This document shows, piece by piece, positions 25,136 through 33,611 of a DNA stretch of 64,000 nucleotides. The DNA is taken from NCBI GenBank assembly GCA_017457955.1, contig JAFTGL010000002.1:1-64000 (forward strand), read 5' to 3'. This stretch comes from Ruminococcus sp. Lineage in GTDB: Bacteria; Bacillota; Clostridia; Oscillospirales; Acutalibacteraceae. Numbering within the stretch: position 1 is the stretch's first letter; each line of letters opens with the position of its first letter. The position numbers and the translations under genes are program-made. The notes below the pieces were generated by a model. That model did no database searches, was not told the DNA's origin, and worked only from the letters and a program-made list of their open reading frames with translations.

Positions 25136-25567
25136 ATGACCAAACCAGAAAAAACAGGGCGAATAATAGGTGTTTTGGAAATATTTACTACGGGAATATG
25201 GACGATAAGTTTTATTCTAATCATTATCGGTTTATTAATCGGTCAAGGTCTGCATTATGTTAAATTCTTTATTTTTATATTCAGTTATTTATTCTTCTCT
25301 GTTCTACTCGCTATGTTCGGCGTTATCAGCACAGTCACAAAGAGAAGTATAGCCCCTGTTATGTCAATCCTCCTGTTAAGTATATCGGTTATTGAACATG
25401 CATTTATCATAGATCATATCGTACGGTCTTTTACAAGATATAGCACGATTCATTTGTCGATATCAATCATAGAAATCATCTCGGCTCTCGCAGGTATCAT
25501 CTTCATTGCATATTATCTTTCCGAACCCAAACAGCCTTCGTTAAACATAGGTGAGACCACGCTGTAA
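25136..25567 (+). CDS. Four-helix membrane protein, unknown
   Basis: A 143-residue, Ile/Phe-rich integral membrane protein with four hydrophobic segments and short polar ends. No motif was recognised. GAGG lies about 12 nt upstream of the ATG, a weak site. It is divergent from an XRE repressor and is probably its main target, which gives a repressor plus membrane protein unit. The base composition is AT-rich. After the stop, 25643-25675 holds a hairpin without a T run. Confidence 0.55.
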   Translation: MTKPEKTGRIIGVLEIFTTGIWTISFILIIIGLLIGQGLHYVKFFIFIFSYLFFSVLLAMFGVISTVTKRSIAPVMSILLLSISVIEHAFIIDHIVRSFTRYSTIHLSISIIEIISALAGIIFIAYYLSEPKQPSLNIGETTL

Positions 25568-25642
25568 TATTGCATAATATCTGATGGATTTTTTACTTAG
25601 AAGCTTACCCGGCTGTTCCATAATTAATCCGTCGGTATTAGA

Positions 25643-25675
25643 AAAGCCCCCTTTCTCATTCGGAAAGGGGACTTT
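25643..25675 (+). terminator. Hairpin after the 25136 gene, weak terminator
   Basis: AAAG-CCCCCTTTC pairs with GAAAGGGG-ACTTT around a 7-nt loop, with one internal mismatch. The following sequence is only partly T-rich. Confidence 0.5.
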
Positions 25676-25725
25676 GGATTATACTTGCTCAGCACCGGTC
25701 AAAATATGATAAAGGAAGAAAACAC

Positions 25726-26121
25726 ATGAAAAATACTTACTGCGGAGAAGAAACAGTTAAACTTCTTTCGTCTAATCCGCCACTATCTAAAGCAACTCCT
25801 GTCGCGAGTTTGTGGCTCGCGAGCATTGGTATTATCTGCGATATCGCATGCTTGTTTTTCTCAGCCAATCGTTTAACGCTATCTTTCATCTTCGCTGTTA
25901 TCGGTATGCTTACAGGTCTCACGGCGTTAATCCGAATTTTATGCTTTATTGATCATCATCGGTTAAGCGGTATGGGAATCTTCGCCTTGATCCTGTCAAT
26001 TACTGCGTTTGATCTCGGAGCTATTTTGCTGATAACCGATATCTTGATTGCAACAAACATCTACGCATTTTTTACTGCGTGGATAAACAATATTGATTTA
26101 AAGCCGGATTCAATACTATAA
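25726..26121 (+). CDS. Membrane protein, degenerate relative of the next gene
   Basis: A 131-residue protein with three or four hydrophobic segments. Its GMGIFALILSITAF segment parallels GIGVVGLVFSCIAI of the next protein, suggesting a DUF4190-type membrane unit. The N terminus has a single Cys (TYCGEE) where the next protein has a four-Cys zinc ribbon, so the ribbon may be lost. AAAGGAAG precedes the ATG. It lies 27 bp before the next gene and is probably co-transcribed. Function unknown. Confidence 0.6.
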   Translation: MKNTYCGEETVKLLSSNPPLSKATPVASLWLASIGIICDIACLFFSANRLTLSFIFAVIGMLTGLTALIRILCFIDHHRLSGMGIFALILSITAFDLGAILLITDILIATNIYAFFTAWINNIDLKPDSIL

Positions 26122-26148
26122 GCATCAAAAACAAAAAGGAGTTATTCT

Positions 26149-26661
26149 ATGTATTGTAAAAACTGCGGAACAAAAATGATCGACGGTGCGCCGTATTGTC
26201 CTGATTGCGGTGCCAAATCTGAGATACCATCTGCCAATCAGCCTATGCCCGCCCCGACCGCGTATGCAAATACCCCGCCTGCACCGGCTGTATATACAGT
26301 TCCTTCCGAAACATCCCGACCTGTTTCTACCCCGAATCCCGTAGCCGGTTTTATTTTTTCCATTATTGGTATGGCCTTTATCTTTACTGCTTGGCAATTT
26401 ACATTGCTGGGGTTTTATAATAATTATCCCGCTTTGATATTTGGTGTCATTGGGTTGATCTTCGGCGTGATCTCCTTGATCCTCATTTTGACTTATAAGG
26501 GCAAATACCACAGTCTGCATGGTATCGGCGTTGTCGGGCTGGTGTTTTCCTGTATAGCCATCCTATTTGCCGTTATTCTGATCGTAGCTTTTGTCAGCGT
26601 CCAGAATTCCTCCCGAAATACCGCAAACAACCTTCGTGAACTCGAAAAGCTCTTTGACTAA
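26149..26661 (+). CDS. Zinc-ribbon membrane protein (DUF4190-like)
   Basis: A 170-residue protein with an N-terminal zinc ribbon (CKNCG, then CPDCG), a Pro/Thr-rich linker and a C-terminal pair of membrane hairpins resembling DUF4190. Such proteins are common in Firmicutes and poorly characterised. AAAGGAG precedes the ATG. It is the second gene after 25726. It ends with a charged helix (NLRELEKLFD). Confidence 0.75.
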   Translation: MYCKNCGTKMIDGAPYCPDCGAKSEIPSANQPMPAPTAYANTPPAPAVYTVPSETSRPVSTPNPVAGFIFSIIGMAFIFTAWQFTLLGFYNNYPALIFGVIGLIFGVISLILILTYKGKYHSLHGIGVVGLVFSCIAILFAVILIVAFVSVQNSSRNTANNLRELEKLFD

Positions 26662-26718
26662 GATGATTATTCTGACTCGAATAGTTACTACTATTTTTAA
26701 AACTCTTTTAATCGGACG

Positions 26719-26746
26719 TTGATTACGCTTTTCCTTGCATTATACT
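26719..26746 (+). promoter_or_regulatory. Promoter of a possible small RNA
   Basis: TTGATT (26719-26724), 16 bp, TATACT (26741-26746). The predicted start near 26753 coincides with the first base of a perfect hairpin. Confidence 0.45.
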
Positions 26747-26752
26747 TGTTTA

Positions 26753-26868
26753 ATACATTTGGATTTCCACATTGCTCCAAATGTATGAATGGGGGATCGC
26801 CTTTACCTCGGCGATCCCCCAAAACATTAGATATCAACCAAAAAAGCTGCCCCGCAAGGAGCAGCTTT
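26753..26868 (+). ncRNA. Candidate small RNA of three consecutive hairpins
   Basis: In a 228-bp gap there are three hairpins in a row. The first is ATACATTTGGA/TCCAAATGTAT (26753-26786, 11 bp perfect). The second is GGGGGATCGCC/GGCGATCCCCC (26791-26820, 11 bp perfect). The third is AAAGCTGC/GCAGCTTT (26843-26868). A promoter ends just before the first. The third hairpin probably terminates both this transcript and the convergent gene. There is no coding potential. The first two hairpins could instead be leftovers of terminators. Confidence 0.35.
26841..26868 (-). terminator. Terminator of the zinc-ribbon gene at 26890
   Basis: AAAGCTGC (26843-26850) pairs with GCAGCTTT (26861-26868). On the minus strand it is followed by a T-rich run. 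Confidence 0.7.
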
Positions 26869-26889
26869 CATTATGCTTATATATTACGA

Positions 26890-27492
26890 TCAAGCGTTCT
26901 TCTTATAAACGGTCTTGTCGAGCAGCGTATTGATCCACGGGATCTTGCTGATGAGCGGGAGATCCTTCTTGTTGCCCTTAGCGGCGTTGACAATACCGAT
27001 GATAGCCAGAACAAAGAAGAAGATGCTGCCCAGCCAGAAGATGGTATCAAAAACGGTATAAACGGTGCTGTTAGTGTAGTAGGAATAATAGAACAGGGTC
27101 TCCCAGTGACCGGGGAAGATCGCGTTGATGATCACGAGCAGGATCTTCGTGGTGATCGTATAAGCCAGCTCGGTCGCGAAGAGCGTAGCGCCCTGCTTTA
27201 CGTGATACTGACAGTACGGAGATTCCTTCTTCACAAACATGGGGATCAGGAATAACAGACCTACATAAGACAGCCAAGCAAGACCTCTGTTCTGCTGAAC
27301 ATCCTGATCGGGCATGACCGTCGGATTAACGGGAGCCGCATAATTCTGCTGGGGAGCCTGCTGAGCGTTCACCTGCTGAGGAGCCGCCTGTGCAGCCTGC
27401 TGAGCAGCCTGAGCGTTTACTGCTGTGCCGCAGTAGGGGCAGACGTTAGCGTTTTCGGGCATCTGCTGACCGCAATTTTGACAAAAAGCCAT
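26890..27492 (-). CDS. Zinc-ribbon membrane protein (DUF4870-like)
   Basis: A 200-residue protein with a zinc ribbon at the start (FCQNCGQQM, VCPYCG), a Gln/Ala-rich linker of about 45 residues, and a C-terminal membrane domain whose GLAWLSYVGLLFLIP start and YCQYHVKQGA segment match the DUF4870 / Tic20-like family. It ends with a Lys-rich tail. GAGG precedes the ATG. It is a single gene with its own promoter. Function unknown; family members are thought to be small membrane adaptors. Confidence 0.8.
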   Translation of the reverse strand: MAFCQNCGQQMPENANVCPYCGTAVNAQAAQQAAQAAPQQVNAQQAPQQNYAAPVNPTVMPDQDVQQNRGLAWLSYVGLLFLIPMFVKKESPYCQYHVKQGATLFATELAYTITTKILLVIINAIFPGHWETLFYYSYYTNSTVYTVFDTIFWLGSIFFFVLAIIGIVNAAKGNKKDLPLISKIPWINTLLDKTVYKKNA

Positions 27493-27550
27493 AGTAATAA
27501 CCTCACTTTATTTGTTCCGACCTTTTGCCGGAACTATATTTTACGATATC

Positions 27551-27579
27551 ATTATAAAAACATATTTTTTCAAAGTCAA
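27551..27579 (-). promoter_or_regulatory. Promoter of the 26890-27492 gene
   Basis: Minus strand: TTGACT (27574-27579), 17 bp, TATAAT (27551-27556). The rest of the gap up to 27800 is AT-rich; only a second weak TTGACT near 27724 was noticed. Confidence 0.8.
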
Positions 27580-27801
27580 CTGACGCGATTCAACTTTGGA
27601 GAAGGCTATAAAAGCCGTTCCCGACAGAATTTCCCTTTTGTAATATTTAACAATAAGCGTTCATAATTTTTGGTAATTCGGCTAATTTTTAACCGTTCCC
27701 AAAAGTCACGAAACTTCTTTCTATTGACTTTGTATAAAATCGGGAATTATTTTTTGTTTGTTATCACGAAGCGCGTTTTGGCAATCTTTCATTTTCTCCC
27801 C

Positions 27802-27831
27802 TTGAATTTGCCTATGAGTTTATAGTATAAT
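27802..27831 (+). promoter_or_regulatory. Promoter of the SPFH operon
   Basis: TTGAAT (27802-27807), 18 bp, TATAAT (27826-27831). Start near 27838, leaving a 70-nt leader. Confidence 0.65.
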
Positions 27832-27908
27832 TACGGTGTATGATAATATGCAGCCGCAAAACCCCATGCTGCCATCTACATGAGTTTCTATATTTAGGAG
27901 GAAATACT

Positions 27909-29261
27909 ATGGGTCTTATCAAAGCAGGCTTAGGCGCCGCAGGCGGCGTTCTTGCCGACCAGTGGAAGGAATTCTTCGTTTGCGACGCGATGCCGAAAAC
28001 CGTTCTCGCGCGCAAGGGTCAGAAAAAAACATCCGGCAGATCATCCAACACCAAGGGCTCGGATAACGTTATCACCAACGGTTCCGGTCTCGTCGTAGCG
28101 GACGGTCAGTGCGCCCTCATCACCGATCAGGGCGTCGTCGCGGAGATCTGCGCCGTCCCCGGTGAGTATACCTACAATTCCCAGACCGAGCCGTCCATCT
28201 TCACGGGCAAGTTCGGCGACAGCTTGAAGCGCACCTTCAAGGAGATCGGCAAGCGCTTCACCTACGGCGGCGAGCCTCCCAAGGATCAGCGCGTTTACTA
28301 CTTCAACACCCTCGAGCTGATGGAAAACCCCTTCGGCACCGCCAATCCCATCCCCTTCCGCGTTGTCGACAGCCGTCTGGGTCTCGACCTTGACGTCAGC
28401 GTCCGCTGCAACGGCTACTACAGCTACATCATCGACAACCCGATCCTGTTCTATACCAAGGTCTGCGGCAACTTCGCAGGCGGCGATTATCTGCGCGCGG
28501 AGCTTGACAAGCAGCTAAAGACCGAGTTCATCAACGCACTGCGTCCCGGCTTCGGCAAGCTCTCTAACCTCGAGATCCGTCCCAACCAGATTCCCAACCA
28601 CGAGGAGGATATGATCAACGCCCTCAACGAGATCCTCGACGAGAAGTGGGGACAGCTGCGCGGCCTGAAGCTCGTATCCATCGCGTTCCAGAACGTCGAC
28701 CTCCCCGAAGAGGATCAGAAGATGCTCAAGGAGGTTCAGCGCAACGCTGCGTTCATGAACCCCAACATGGCTGCAGCCCACCTCGTAGGCGCTCAGGCGC
28801 AGGCGATGCAGGACGCCGCCAACAACCAGAACGGCGCTATGGGCGCGTTCATGGGCATGGGCATGGCTCAGGGCATGGGCGGTGCGAATGCCGCAAGCCT
28901 CTTCCAGATGGGTCAGCAGCAACAGCAACAGGCGCCCCAGCAGGCTCCCGTACAGCAGAAGCCGACTACCAACCCCCCAAACAACACGCCCGCGTGGACC
29001 TGTCCCTCCTGCGGCAAAACCGCTACCGGCAAGTTCTGCCCCGAGTGCGGCACCAAGAAGCCCGAAGCTGACGGCTGGACCTGCCCCTCCTGCGGCAAGG
29101 TGAACAAGGGCAAGTTCTGTGCCGAGTGCGGCACCAAAAAGCCCGAGGGCGCTCCGCTGTACAAGTGCGACAAGTGCGGCTGGGAGCCTGAGGATCCCCA
29201 CCACCCGCCGAAGTTCTGCCCCGAGTGCGGCGATATCTTCGACGACAACGACAAGGTATAA
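27909..29261 (+). CDS. SPFH-domain protein with C-terminal zinc ribbons (YdjI-like)
   Basis: A 450-residue protein of the virion-core-like SPFH group. The N-terminal band-7 domain spans about residues 55-290 (including RLGLDLDVSVRCNGYYSY and GKLSNLEIRPNQI). A Met/Gly- and Gln-rich linker follows, then three zinc ribbons (CPSCG/CPECG, CPSCG/CAECG, CDKCG/CPECG). AGGAGG precedes the ATG at 27909; longer in-frame starts lie in the leader. It is first of three genes with a zinc-ribbon protein and a TPM protein. The set matches YdjI-YdjG-YdjH of Bacillus subtilis, linked there to PspA-type membrane stress. No pspA gene is adjacent here. Confidence 0.85.
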   Translation: MGLIKAGLGAAGGVLADQWKEFFVCDAMPKTVLARKGQKKTSGRSSNTKGSDNVITNGSGLVVADGQCALITDQGVVAEICAVPGEYTYNSQTEPSIFTGKFGDSLKRTFKEIGKRFTYGGEPPKDQRVYYFNTLELMENPFGTANPIPFRVVDSRLGLDLDVSVRCNGYYSYIIDNPILFYTKVCGNFAGGDYLRAELDKQLKTEFINALRPGFGKLSNLEIRPNQIPNHEEDMINALNEILDEKWGQLRGLKLVSIAFQNVDLPEEDQKMLKEVQRNAAFMNPNMAAAHLVGAQAQAMQDAANNQNGAMGAFMGMGMAQGMGGANAASLFQMGQQQQQQAPQQAPVQQKPTTNPPNNTPAWTCPSCGKTATGKFCPECGTKKPEADGWTCPSCGKVNKGKFCAECGTKKPEGAPLYKCDKCGWEPEDPHHPPKFCPECGDIFDDNDKV

Positions 29262-29273
29262 TTGATTTGTGAG

Positions 29274-29303
29274 CGAAAGGCTATAGAACCCTATAGCCTT
29301 TCG
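29274..29303 (+). other. Perfect hairpin between SPFH and zinc-ribbon genes
   Basis: CGAAAGGCTATAG pairs with CTATAGCCTTTCG around AACC, 13 bp. There is no T run, so it more likely shields or processes the mRNA or partly ends transcription after the first gene. Confidence 0.55.
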
Positions 29304-29330
29304 GCTTCATACAACCGATAAGGAGATAAC

Positions 29331-30413
29331 ATGGCAGTACATGAATATAAATGTCCGTGCTGCAGCGGTGCGTTAGCCTTTGACAGCACGGTACAAAAGA
29401 TGAAATGCCCCTTCTGCGATACCGAGTTTGAGGTCGAGACCCTCAAAGCCTATGACGAGGATCTGCAGAACGAGGGTACCGATAACCTTGACTGGGATAC
29501 CAATGCAGGTACACAGTGGACGGTAGACGAGGCGACAGGACTGCGCTCCTACGTCTGCCAGAGCTGCGGCGGCGAGATCGTCGGCGATGAAAACACCGCG
29601 GCGACCGAGTGCCCCTTCTGCGGCAACCACGCCATCATGATGCAGCAGTTCTCGGGTTCCTTAAAGCCCGATTACGTCATCCCCTTCAAGCTCGACAAGG
29701 AAGCCGCGAAGGCGCAGTATAAAAAGCACCTCATGGGCAAGTTCCTGCTCCCGAAGGTGTTCAAGGACGAGAACCACATCGACGAGATCAAGGGCATCTA
29801 CGTCCCGTTCTGGCTCTTCGACTCCAACGCGGACGCCGACATCCGCTTCCGCGCCACCCGCACCCGCAGCTGGTCGGACTCCGACTACAACTACGTCCAG
29901 ACCTCTTACTTTTCCATCTACCGCGCGGGCTATATCGGCTTTGACCACGTTCCCGTCGACGGCTCCACCCGCATGGCGGACGATCTGATGGAGAGCGTCG
30001 AGCCCTTCAACTTCTCCGAGGCGGTCGATTTCCAGACAGCCTACCTGTCCGGCTACTTTGCCGACAAATACGACGTCACCGCCGAGGATTCCATCGGCAG
30101 AGCGAACGAGCGTATCAAGAACTCGACCGAGGACGCGTTCCGCAATACCGTACAGGGCTACGCGACCGTCACTCCCGAGTATTCCTCCGTCCGTCTGCAT
30201 GACGGCAAAACCAAATATGCCTTCTATCCCGTATGGCTTCTGAACACCACCTACAAGGATGAAAAGTTCACCTTTGCCATGAACGGACAGACAGGCAAAT
30301 TTGTCGGCAACCTTCCCACCGACCGCGGCAAGTTCTGGAAATTTGCCGGTCTGATCACAGTCATCGCGGGCGCCGTTATCTACGGCGGCATGTGGCTGGC
30401 TCAGCTGTTGTAA
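29331..30413 (+). CDS. Double zinc-ribbon membrane protein (YdjG-like)
   Basis: A 360-residue protein starting with two TFIIB-type zinc ribbons (CPCCSG...CPFCDTEF and CQSCGG...CPFCG). A long soluble domain follows, containing IKGIYVPFWLFD and YAFYPVWLLNTTY segments, and there is one C-terminal membrane helix (about residues 335-357). It is often mislabelled as a primosomal or helicase-type protein because of the ribbons. AAGGAG precedes the ATG. It is second in the SPFH operon; its C-terminal anchor and soluble part fit a membrane-surface scaffold for the SPFH protein. Confidence 0.8.
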   Translation: MAVHEYKCPCCSGALAFDSTVQKMKCPFCDTEFEVETLKAYDEDLQNEGTDNLDWDTNAGTQWTVDEATGLRSYVCQSCGGEIVGDENTAATECPFCGNHAIMMQQFSGSLKPDYVIPFKLDKEAAKAQYKKHLMGKFLLPKVFKDENHIDEIKGIYVPFWLFDSNADADIRFRATRTRSWSDSDYNYVQTSYFSIYRAGYIGFDHVPVDGSTRMADDLMESVEPFNFSEAVDFQTAYLSGYFADKYDVTAEDSIGRANERIKNSTEDAFRNTVQGYATVTPEYSSVRLHDGKTKYAFYPVWLLNTTYKDEKFTFAMNGQTGKFVGNLPTDRGKFWKFAGLITVIAGAVIYGGMWLAQLL

Positions 30414-30425
30414 GGAGGCGCCGAC

Positions 30426-31205
30426 ATGACAAAAAGAATCATATCCTTAATCTTTGTTCTCCTGCTTGCCGTATCCGTCGCTCTCGTTCCCGCGTCCGCG
30501 GAAACAACCTACAGAGCGGTGCTGGATGACTCGGCAAACCTGCTCAGCACCGAGGAAGAAACCGCCCTCGCCGACATGATCGCTCAGGTCAGCGCGAAAA
30601 ACAAGTGCAACATCGCTTTCGTCACCGTCAACGACCTGTACGGCGCGAACTTCTCTCACAACGGCACCACACAGGACTATGCCGATATGTACTATGAGAC
30701 CAACTTCGGCAAGAATACCGACGGTCTTGTCGCCCTGCTGGTACTCTCCGACGAGTACGGCAAGCGCACGATGTATTTCTCCACCTCCGGCAAGTGCATC
30801 AAACGCCTGTCTGACAGCGAGCGTGAAAGCATCCTCGACGACATCATCGACAATCACAATCCCGACAGGACCAGCTACTATGAGTTCCTGTACGCCGCGG
30901 CGCTGGATCTGCAGGAAGTCTTACCTCCCCACGTCAAGTGGTATATGATCCCTCTCTCGCTTCTGATCGGCTTCGGAATCGCGATGATCATCATGATGAT
31001 CCTGCGCGGTCAGCTCAAGAGCGTGAAGATGGAACGCGGCGCGGTCAACTATGTCCGTCCCGGCAGCATGAACGTCACCGCTTCGCGTGATACATACCTC
31101 TACAGCACCATCAGCCGTACCGCAAGACCCAAGGACAGCGGCGGCTCGAGCTCCCACACCAGCTCCGGCGGCGGCACCCACGGCGGAGGCGGCCGCAGCT
31201 TCTGA
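30426..31205 (+). CDS. TPM-domain membrane protein (YdjH-like)
   Basis: A 259-residue protein with a signal peptide, an extracytoplasmic TPM domain (LDDSANLLSTEEETALADMI, then KNTDGLVALLVL), a membrane helix near residue 175, and a cytoplasmic tail ending in Gly/Ser-rich low-complexity sequence (HGGGGRSF). TPM domains were described as acid phosphatase-like in the plant thylakoid protein TLP18.3. AAGGAGG precedes the ATG, 12 bp after the zinc-ribbon gene. It completes the three-gene set. Confidence 0.85.
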   Translation: MTKRIISLIFVLLLAVSVALVPASAETTYRAVLDDSANLLSTEEETALADMIAQVSAKNKCNIAFVTVNDLYGANFSHNGTTQDYADMYYETNFGKNTDGLVALLVLSDEYGKRTMYFSTSGKCIKRLSDSERESILDDIIDNHNPDRTSYYEFLYAAALDLQEVLPPHVKWYMIPLSLLIGFGIAMIIMMILRGQLKSVKMERGAVNYVRPGSMNVTASRDTYLYSTISRTARPKDSGGSSSHTSSGGGTHGGGGRSF

Positions 31206-31237
31206 TAAACATACTTTCATCCGTTCGGCGGATAACG

Positions 31238-31269
31238 ATCGACCCCCATGCTCCTGCATGGGGGTCGAT
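31238..31269 (+). terminator. Terminator of the SPFH operon
   Basis: ATCGACCCCCATGC pairs perfectly with GCATGGGGGTCGAT around TCCT (14 bp). A T-rich stretch follows at a small distance. Confidence 0.75.
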
Positions 31270-31360
31270 TTGCGCTGTTGCTTTTTATATTGTTATCATA
31301 CTGACCGGATATACTTTACGGAAACAACCGCAAAGAATATCAGTTTTTATCGGGGGAATA

Positions 31361-32578
31361 TTATACCACCTGAAAAATATAAAACTTCAGATAATCGGTT
31401 TCCTCAACCCCCCACAGGATGGGATGGTCGGCGCTCTGCTGTCTGCATTCGATCTGCCGTAAGCTGACGTTCGCGTCAGCGGCGGCGGAATACAGCATCT
31501 TTCTGAACTGCTCGTCCGGCATGAAGTGCGAACAGCTGCACGTCGCGAGGTACCCGCCTCTGGGCAGCAGCTTCATCGCCTTGAGGTTGATCTCCTTATA
31601 GCCCCTCTCAGCCGAGCGCGCGGTCGAGCGGGATTTTGTAAAGGCGGGCGGGTCGAGGATGATCAGATCCCAGTCCTGCCGATGCTCGTTCTGCGCCTGC
31701 GTCAACAGCTCAAACACGTTCGCCGTCACGAAGTCGATGTTTGTAAAGCCGTTAAGCTGAGCGTTCCGTTTCGCCATGTCGACAGCCGTCTGCGACACGT
31801 CCACCGCGGTCACATGCTCCGCGACCGTCGCGGCGTTCAGCGCGAACGCTCCCGTATGCGTGAAGCAGTCCAGCACCCGCTTGCCCTTCGCGATTTTCGC
31901 GACGGCGCGGCGGTTGTATTTCTGGTCAAGGAAGAAGCCCGTTTTCTGACCATTTACGTAATCGACCAGATAGCGAATACCGTTTTCGGTGATCTCCACC
32001 TCGCCGCTGAGGTCGTCCCTCAGACCATCCATTCTGTAAAAGCCCTTGTACTGCTCCATGCCCTCCAGCTCGCGCACCTTCACATCGTTGCGCTCATAGA
32101 TCGCGTCGATCCCGTACCCGCGCTCGCGGAGCGAAGCAACCAGATTGCGGAACAGCAGTTCCTTGATCCGTTCAACGCCCAGCGACAGCACCTGCGTCAC
32201 CAGCACGTTTTCGAATTTGTCCACCGTCAATCCCGGGAAGCTGTCCGCCTCGCCGAAGATCAGCCGGCAGGAGGAAAAGTCCTCACCCATCACCGTCAGG
32301 CGATAGTCGATCGCGTAGTCGATGCGGCGGCGGTAAAACGCCTCGTCAAATTTATCGTTCGCGTTCTTTGAGATGATCCTCACACGGATCTTTGAGTGAT
32401 CGTTGATATACCCCGAGCCGAGGTACTTTCCCTTCTCGGTCAGCACGTCGACGATATCGCCGTTTTCATAGCCGCCGTCTATATCGAGTATCTCGTCATG
32501 ATACACCCAGATATGACCGCTTTTGATGAAGCGCTCGCACTTTTTGCTCACCGTCACACGGGGATAGATTCTGTCCAT
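31361..32578 (-). CDS. rlmI: Class I SAM-dependent rRNA methyltransferase, RlmI family
   Basis: Methylates a cytosine of 23S rRNA (C5 of C1962 in E. coli numbering), if orthologous. The 405-residue protein has an N-terminal PUA domain (SGHIWVYHDEI, then ENGDIVDVLTEKG), a linking region, and a Rossmann methyltransferase domain with VLDCFTHTGAFALNA, AVDVSQTAVDMAKRN and the catalytic-loop motif LDPPAF. The start at 32578 (MDRIYPRV) has GGAG upstream; the frame is open for 34 more codons but these would be a hydrophobic, Cys-rich extension with no ribosome binding site. Single gene. Confidence 0.9.
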   Translation of the reverse strand: MDRIYPRVTVSKKCERFIKSGHIWVYHDEILDIDGGYENGDIVDVLTEKGKYLGSGYINDHSKIRVRIISKNANDKFDEAFYRRRIDYAIDYRLTVMGEDFSSCRLIFGEADSFPGLTVDKFENVLVTQVLSLGVERIKELLFRNLVASLRERGYGIDAIYERNDVKVRELEGMEQYKGFYRMDGLRDDLSGEVEITENGIRYLVDYVNGQKTGFFLDQKYNRRAVAKIAKGKRVLDCFTHTGAFALNAATVAEHVTAVDVSQTAVDMAKRNAQLNGFTNIDFVTANVFELLTQAQNEHRQDWDLIILDPPAFTKSRSTARSAERGYKEINLKAMKLLPRGGYLATCSCSHFMPDEQFRKMLYSAAADANVSLRQIECRQQSADHPILWGVEETDYLKFYIFQVV

Positions 32579-32664
32579 AATTTGCTCCTGTATCACTTTT
32601 TTCGAAGATATTATACCACAACAAAACAAAATAGCAACCGTCAAAGCACAGCAAAATGCACGTG

Positions 32665-32693
32665 TTGCAAAAACTGTCAATATATGGTATAAT
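32665..32693 (+). promoter_or_regulatory. Promoter of the 32746 gene
   Basis: TTGCAA (32665-32670), 17 bp, TATAAT (32688-32693). Confidence 0.75.
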
Positions 32694-32745
32694 TACCTAT
32701 ATTGGAAAAATATGTCAACACCCCTGACAGGAGGTCGTTTCAGAC

Positions 32746-33432
32746 ATGAACAATCTGTGGAACAACTATAAGCAAAAGGCGCAGGATATCCGTCCGTTTC
32801 TGCGGACAAAAACCGGCTCTCGGCTGGCGATCCTCGCCATTCTGGACTTCATCGTGCTGTTTTTCGCGCCGCTGCTGCACGGCTTCGTCGGCACGGCGAT
32901 CTTCGGCTGTGTCGCAAGCGTCTATCTCATGCTTGTCTGGCGCCGATACGACAAAGAGCATGTTATCGTTCCGACGGTGATCCTCTGTATCCCGATGCTG
33001 CTCGATATGGCGATCTATCACGAGCTGTCCGTCGTGGTCGGCTTTCTCGTCGCGATCATTGCGATGTTCATCGTCGCGCTCAGCCCTTTGATCGGCTTCT
33101 TCGACAGCGTCACCGATCTGCTGACGTCCCTGCTAATCGCGGGCGCGCTGTGCGTCGTCGTCGTGGTTTTCGCATGCGTCATGCTGATACTGGTACAGAT
33201 CGCGTGGTGGATCCTGTGCATCATCGCCTTCTTCATCGTCGTCGCGGTGTTCATGGGCGTCGTATTCTCCACAGCGGCATACACCGCATCGGACGGCAGA
33301 CGTCAGGCGCGCCGCAACCGCGAGAGGGAGAACACCTCTCAGGAGGAACGCTACCGCGAGTACCGTCCCCGCAAGCGCGACACAAAGGTCTATAACCTCG
33401 ACGAAGAGGATTTCAAAGATATTGATGAATAA
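32746..33432 (+). CDS. Polytopic membrane protein with charged cytoplasmic tail, unknown
   Basis: A 228-residue protein with five or six hydrophobic segments between residues 25 and 175. A strongly charged tail follows: Arg-rich (DGRRQARRNRERE), then ending acidic (YNLDEEDFKDIDE). No family was recognised. AGGAGG precedes the ATG at rather long spacing (12 nt). It is a single gene. The tail composition suggests an interaction with nucleic acid or other proteins at the membrane, but nothing proves it. Confidence 0.6.
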   Translation: MNNLWNNYKQKAQDIRPFLRTKTGSRLAILAILDFIVLFFAPLLHGFVGTAIFGCVASVYLMLVWRRYDKEHVIVPTVILCIPMLLDMAIYHELSVVVGFLVAIIAMFIVALSPLIGFFDSVTDLLTSLLIAGALCVVVVVFACVMLILVQIAWWILCIIAFFIVVAVFMGVVFSTAAYTASDGRRQARRNRERENTSQEERYREYRPRKRDTKVYNLDEEDFKDIDE

Positions 33433-33474
33433 TGTGATAATACTGATTCTCAATATAATCAAGGATCGGTATAA

Positions 33475-33611
33475 AGAGGAAAGCGTGCACATGAGTGCAC
33501 GCTTTCTCTTGGGGATAAATCCAAATAAAATGAGGGTTTTTGTATACGAACCCGAGTGGTTCGTATGAGGAGGGTAGAACATACAAGGAGTTGCGGTATC
33601 TCGCTTGCATT
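33475..33611 (-). ncRNA. Candidate leftward sRNA with CU-rich motifs
   Basis: In the 307-bp gap, the minus strand has a TATAAT (33618-33623) with only a poor -35 (TTCACA at 19 bp). It is followed by C/U-rich single-stranded segments (CTCCTTG and CCCTCCTC near 33567-33597) complementary to ribosome binding sites. Next comes a 9-bp hairpin (33544-33566), and a 12-bp terminator hairpin at 33479-33506 with a T-rich end. The order promoter, CU-rich loops, hairpin, terminator is typical of mRNA-repressing sRNAs of the RsaE type. There is no coding potential. Confidence 0.4.
33479..33508. terminator. Bidirectional terminator hairpin
   Basis: GAAAGCGTGCAC (33479-33490) pairs perfectly with GTGCACGCTTTC (33495-33506). 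It serves the rightward membrane protein gene and the possible leftward sRNA. Confidence 0.8.

Noticed and set aside
29274-29303. Full transcription terminator inside the SPFH operon
   Set aside because: The 13-bp hairpin has no T run on the plus strand, and the next gene is only 27 bp away with no promoter of its own, so it is listed as a hairpin only.
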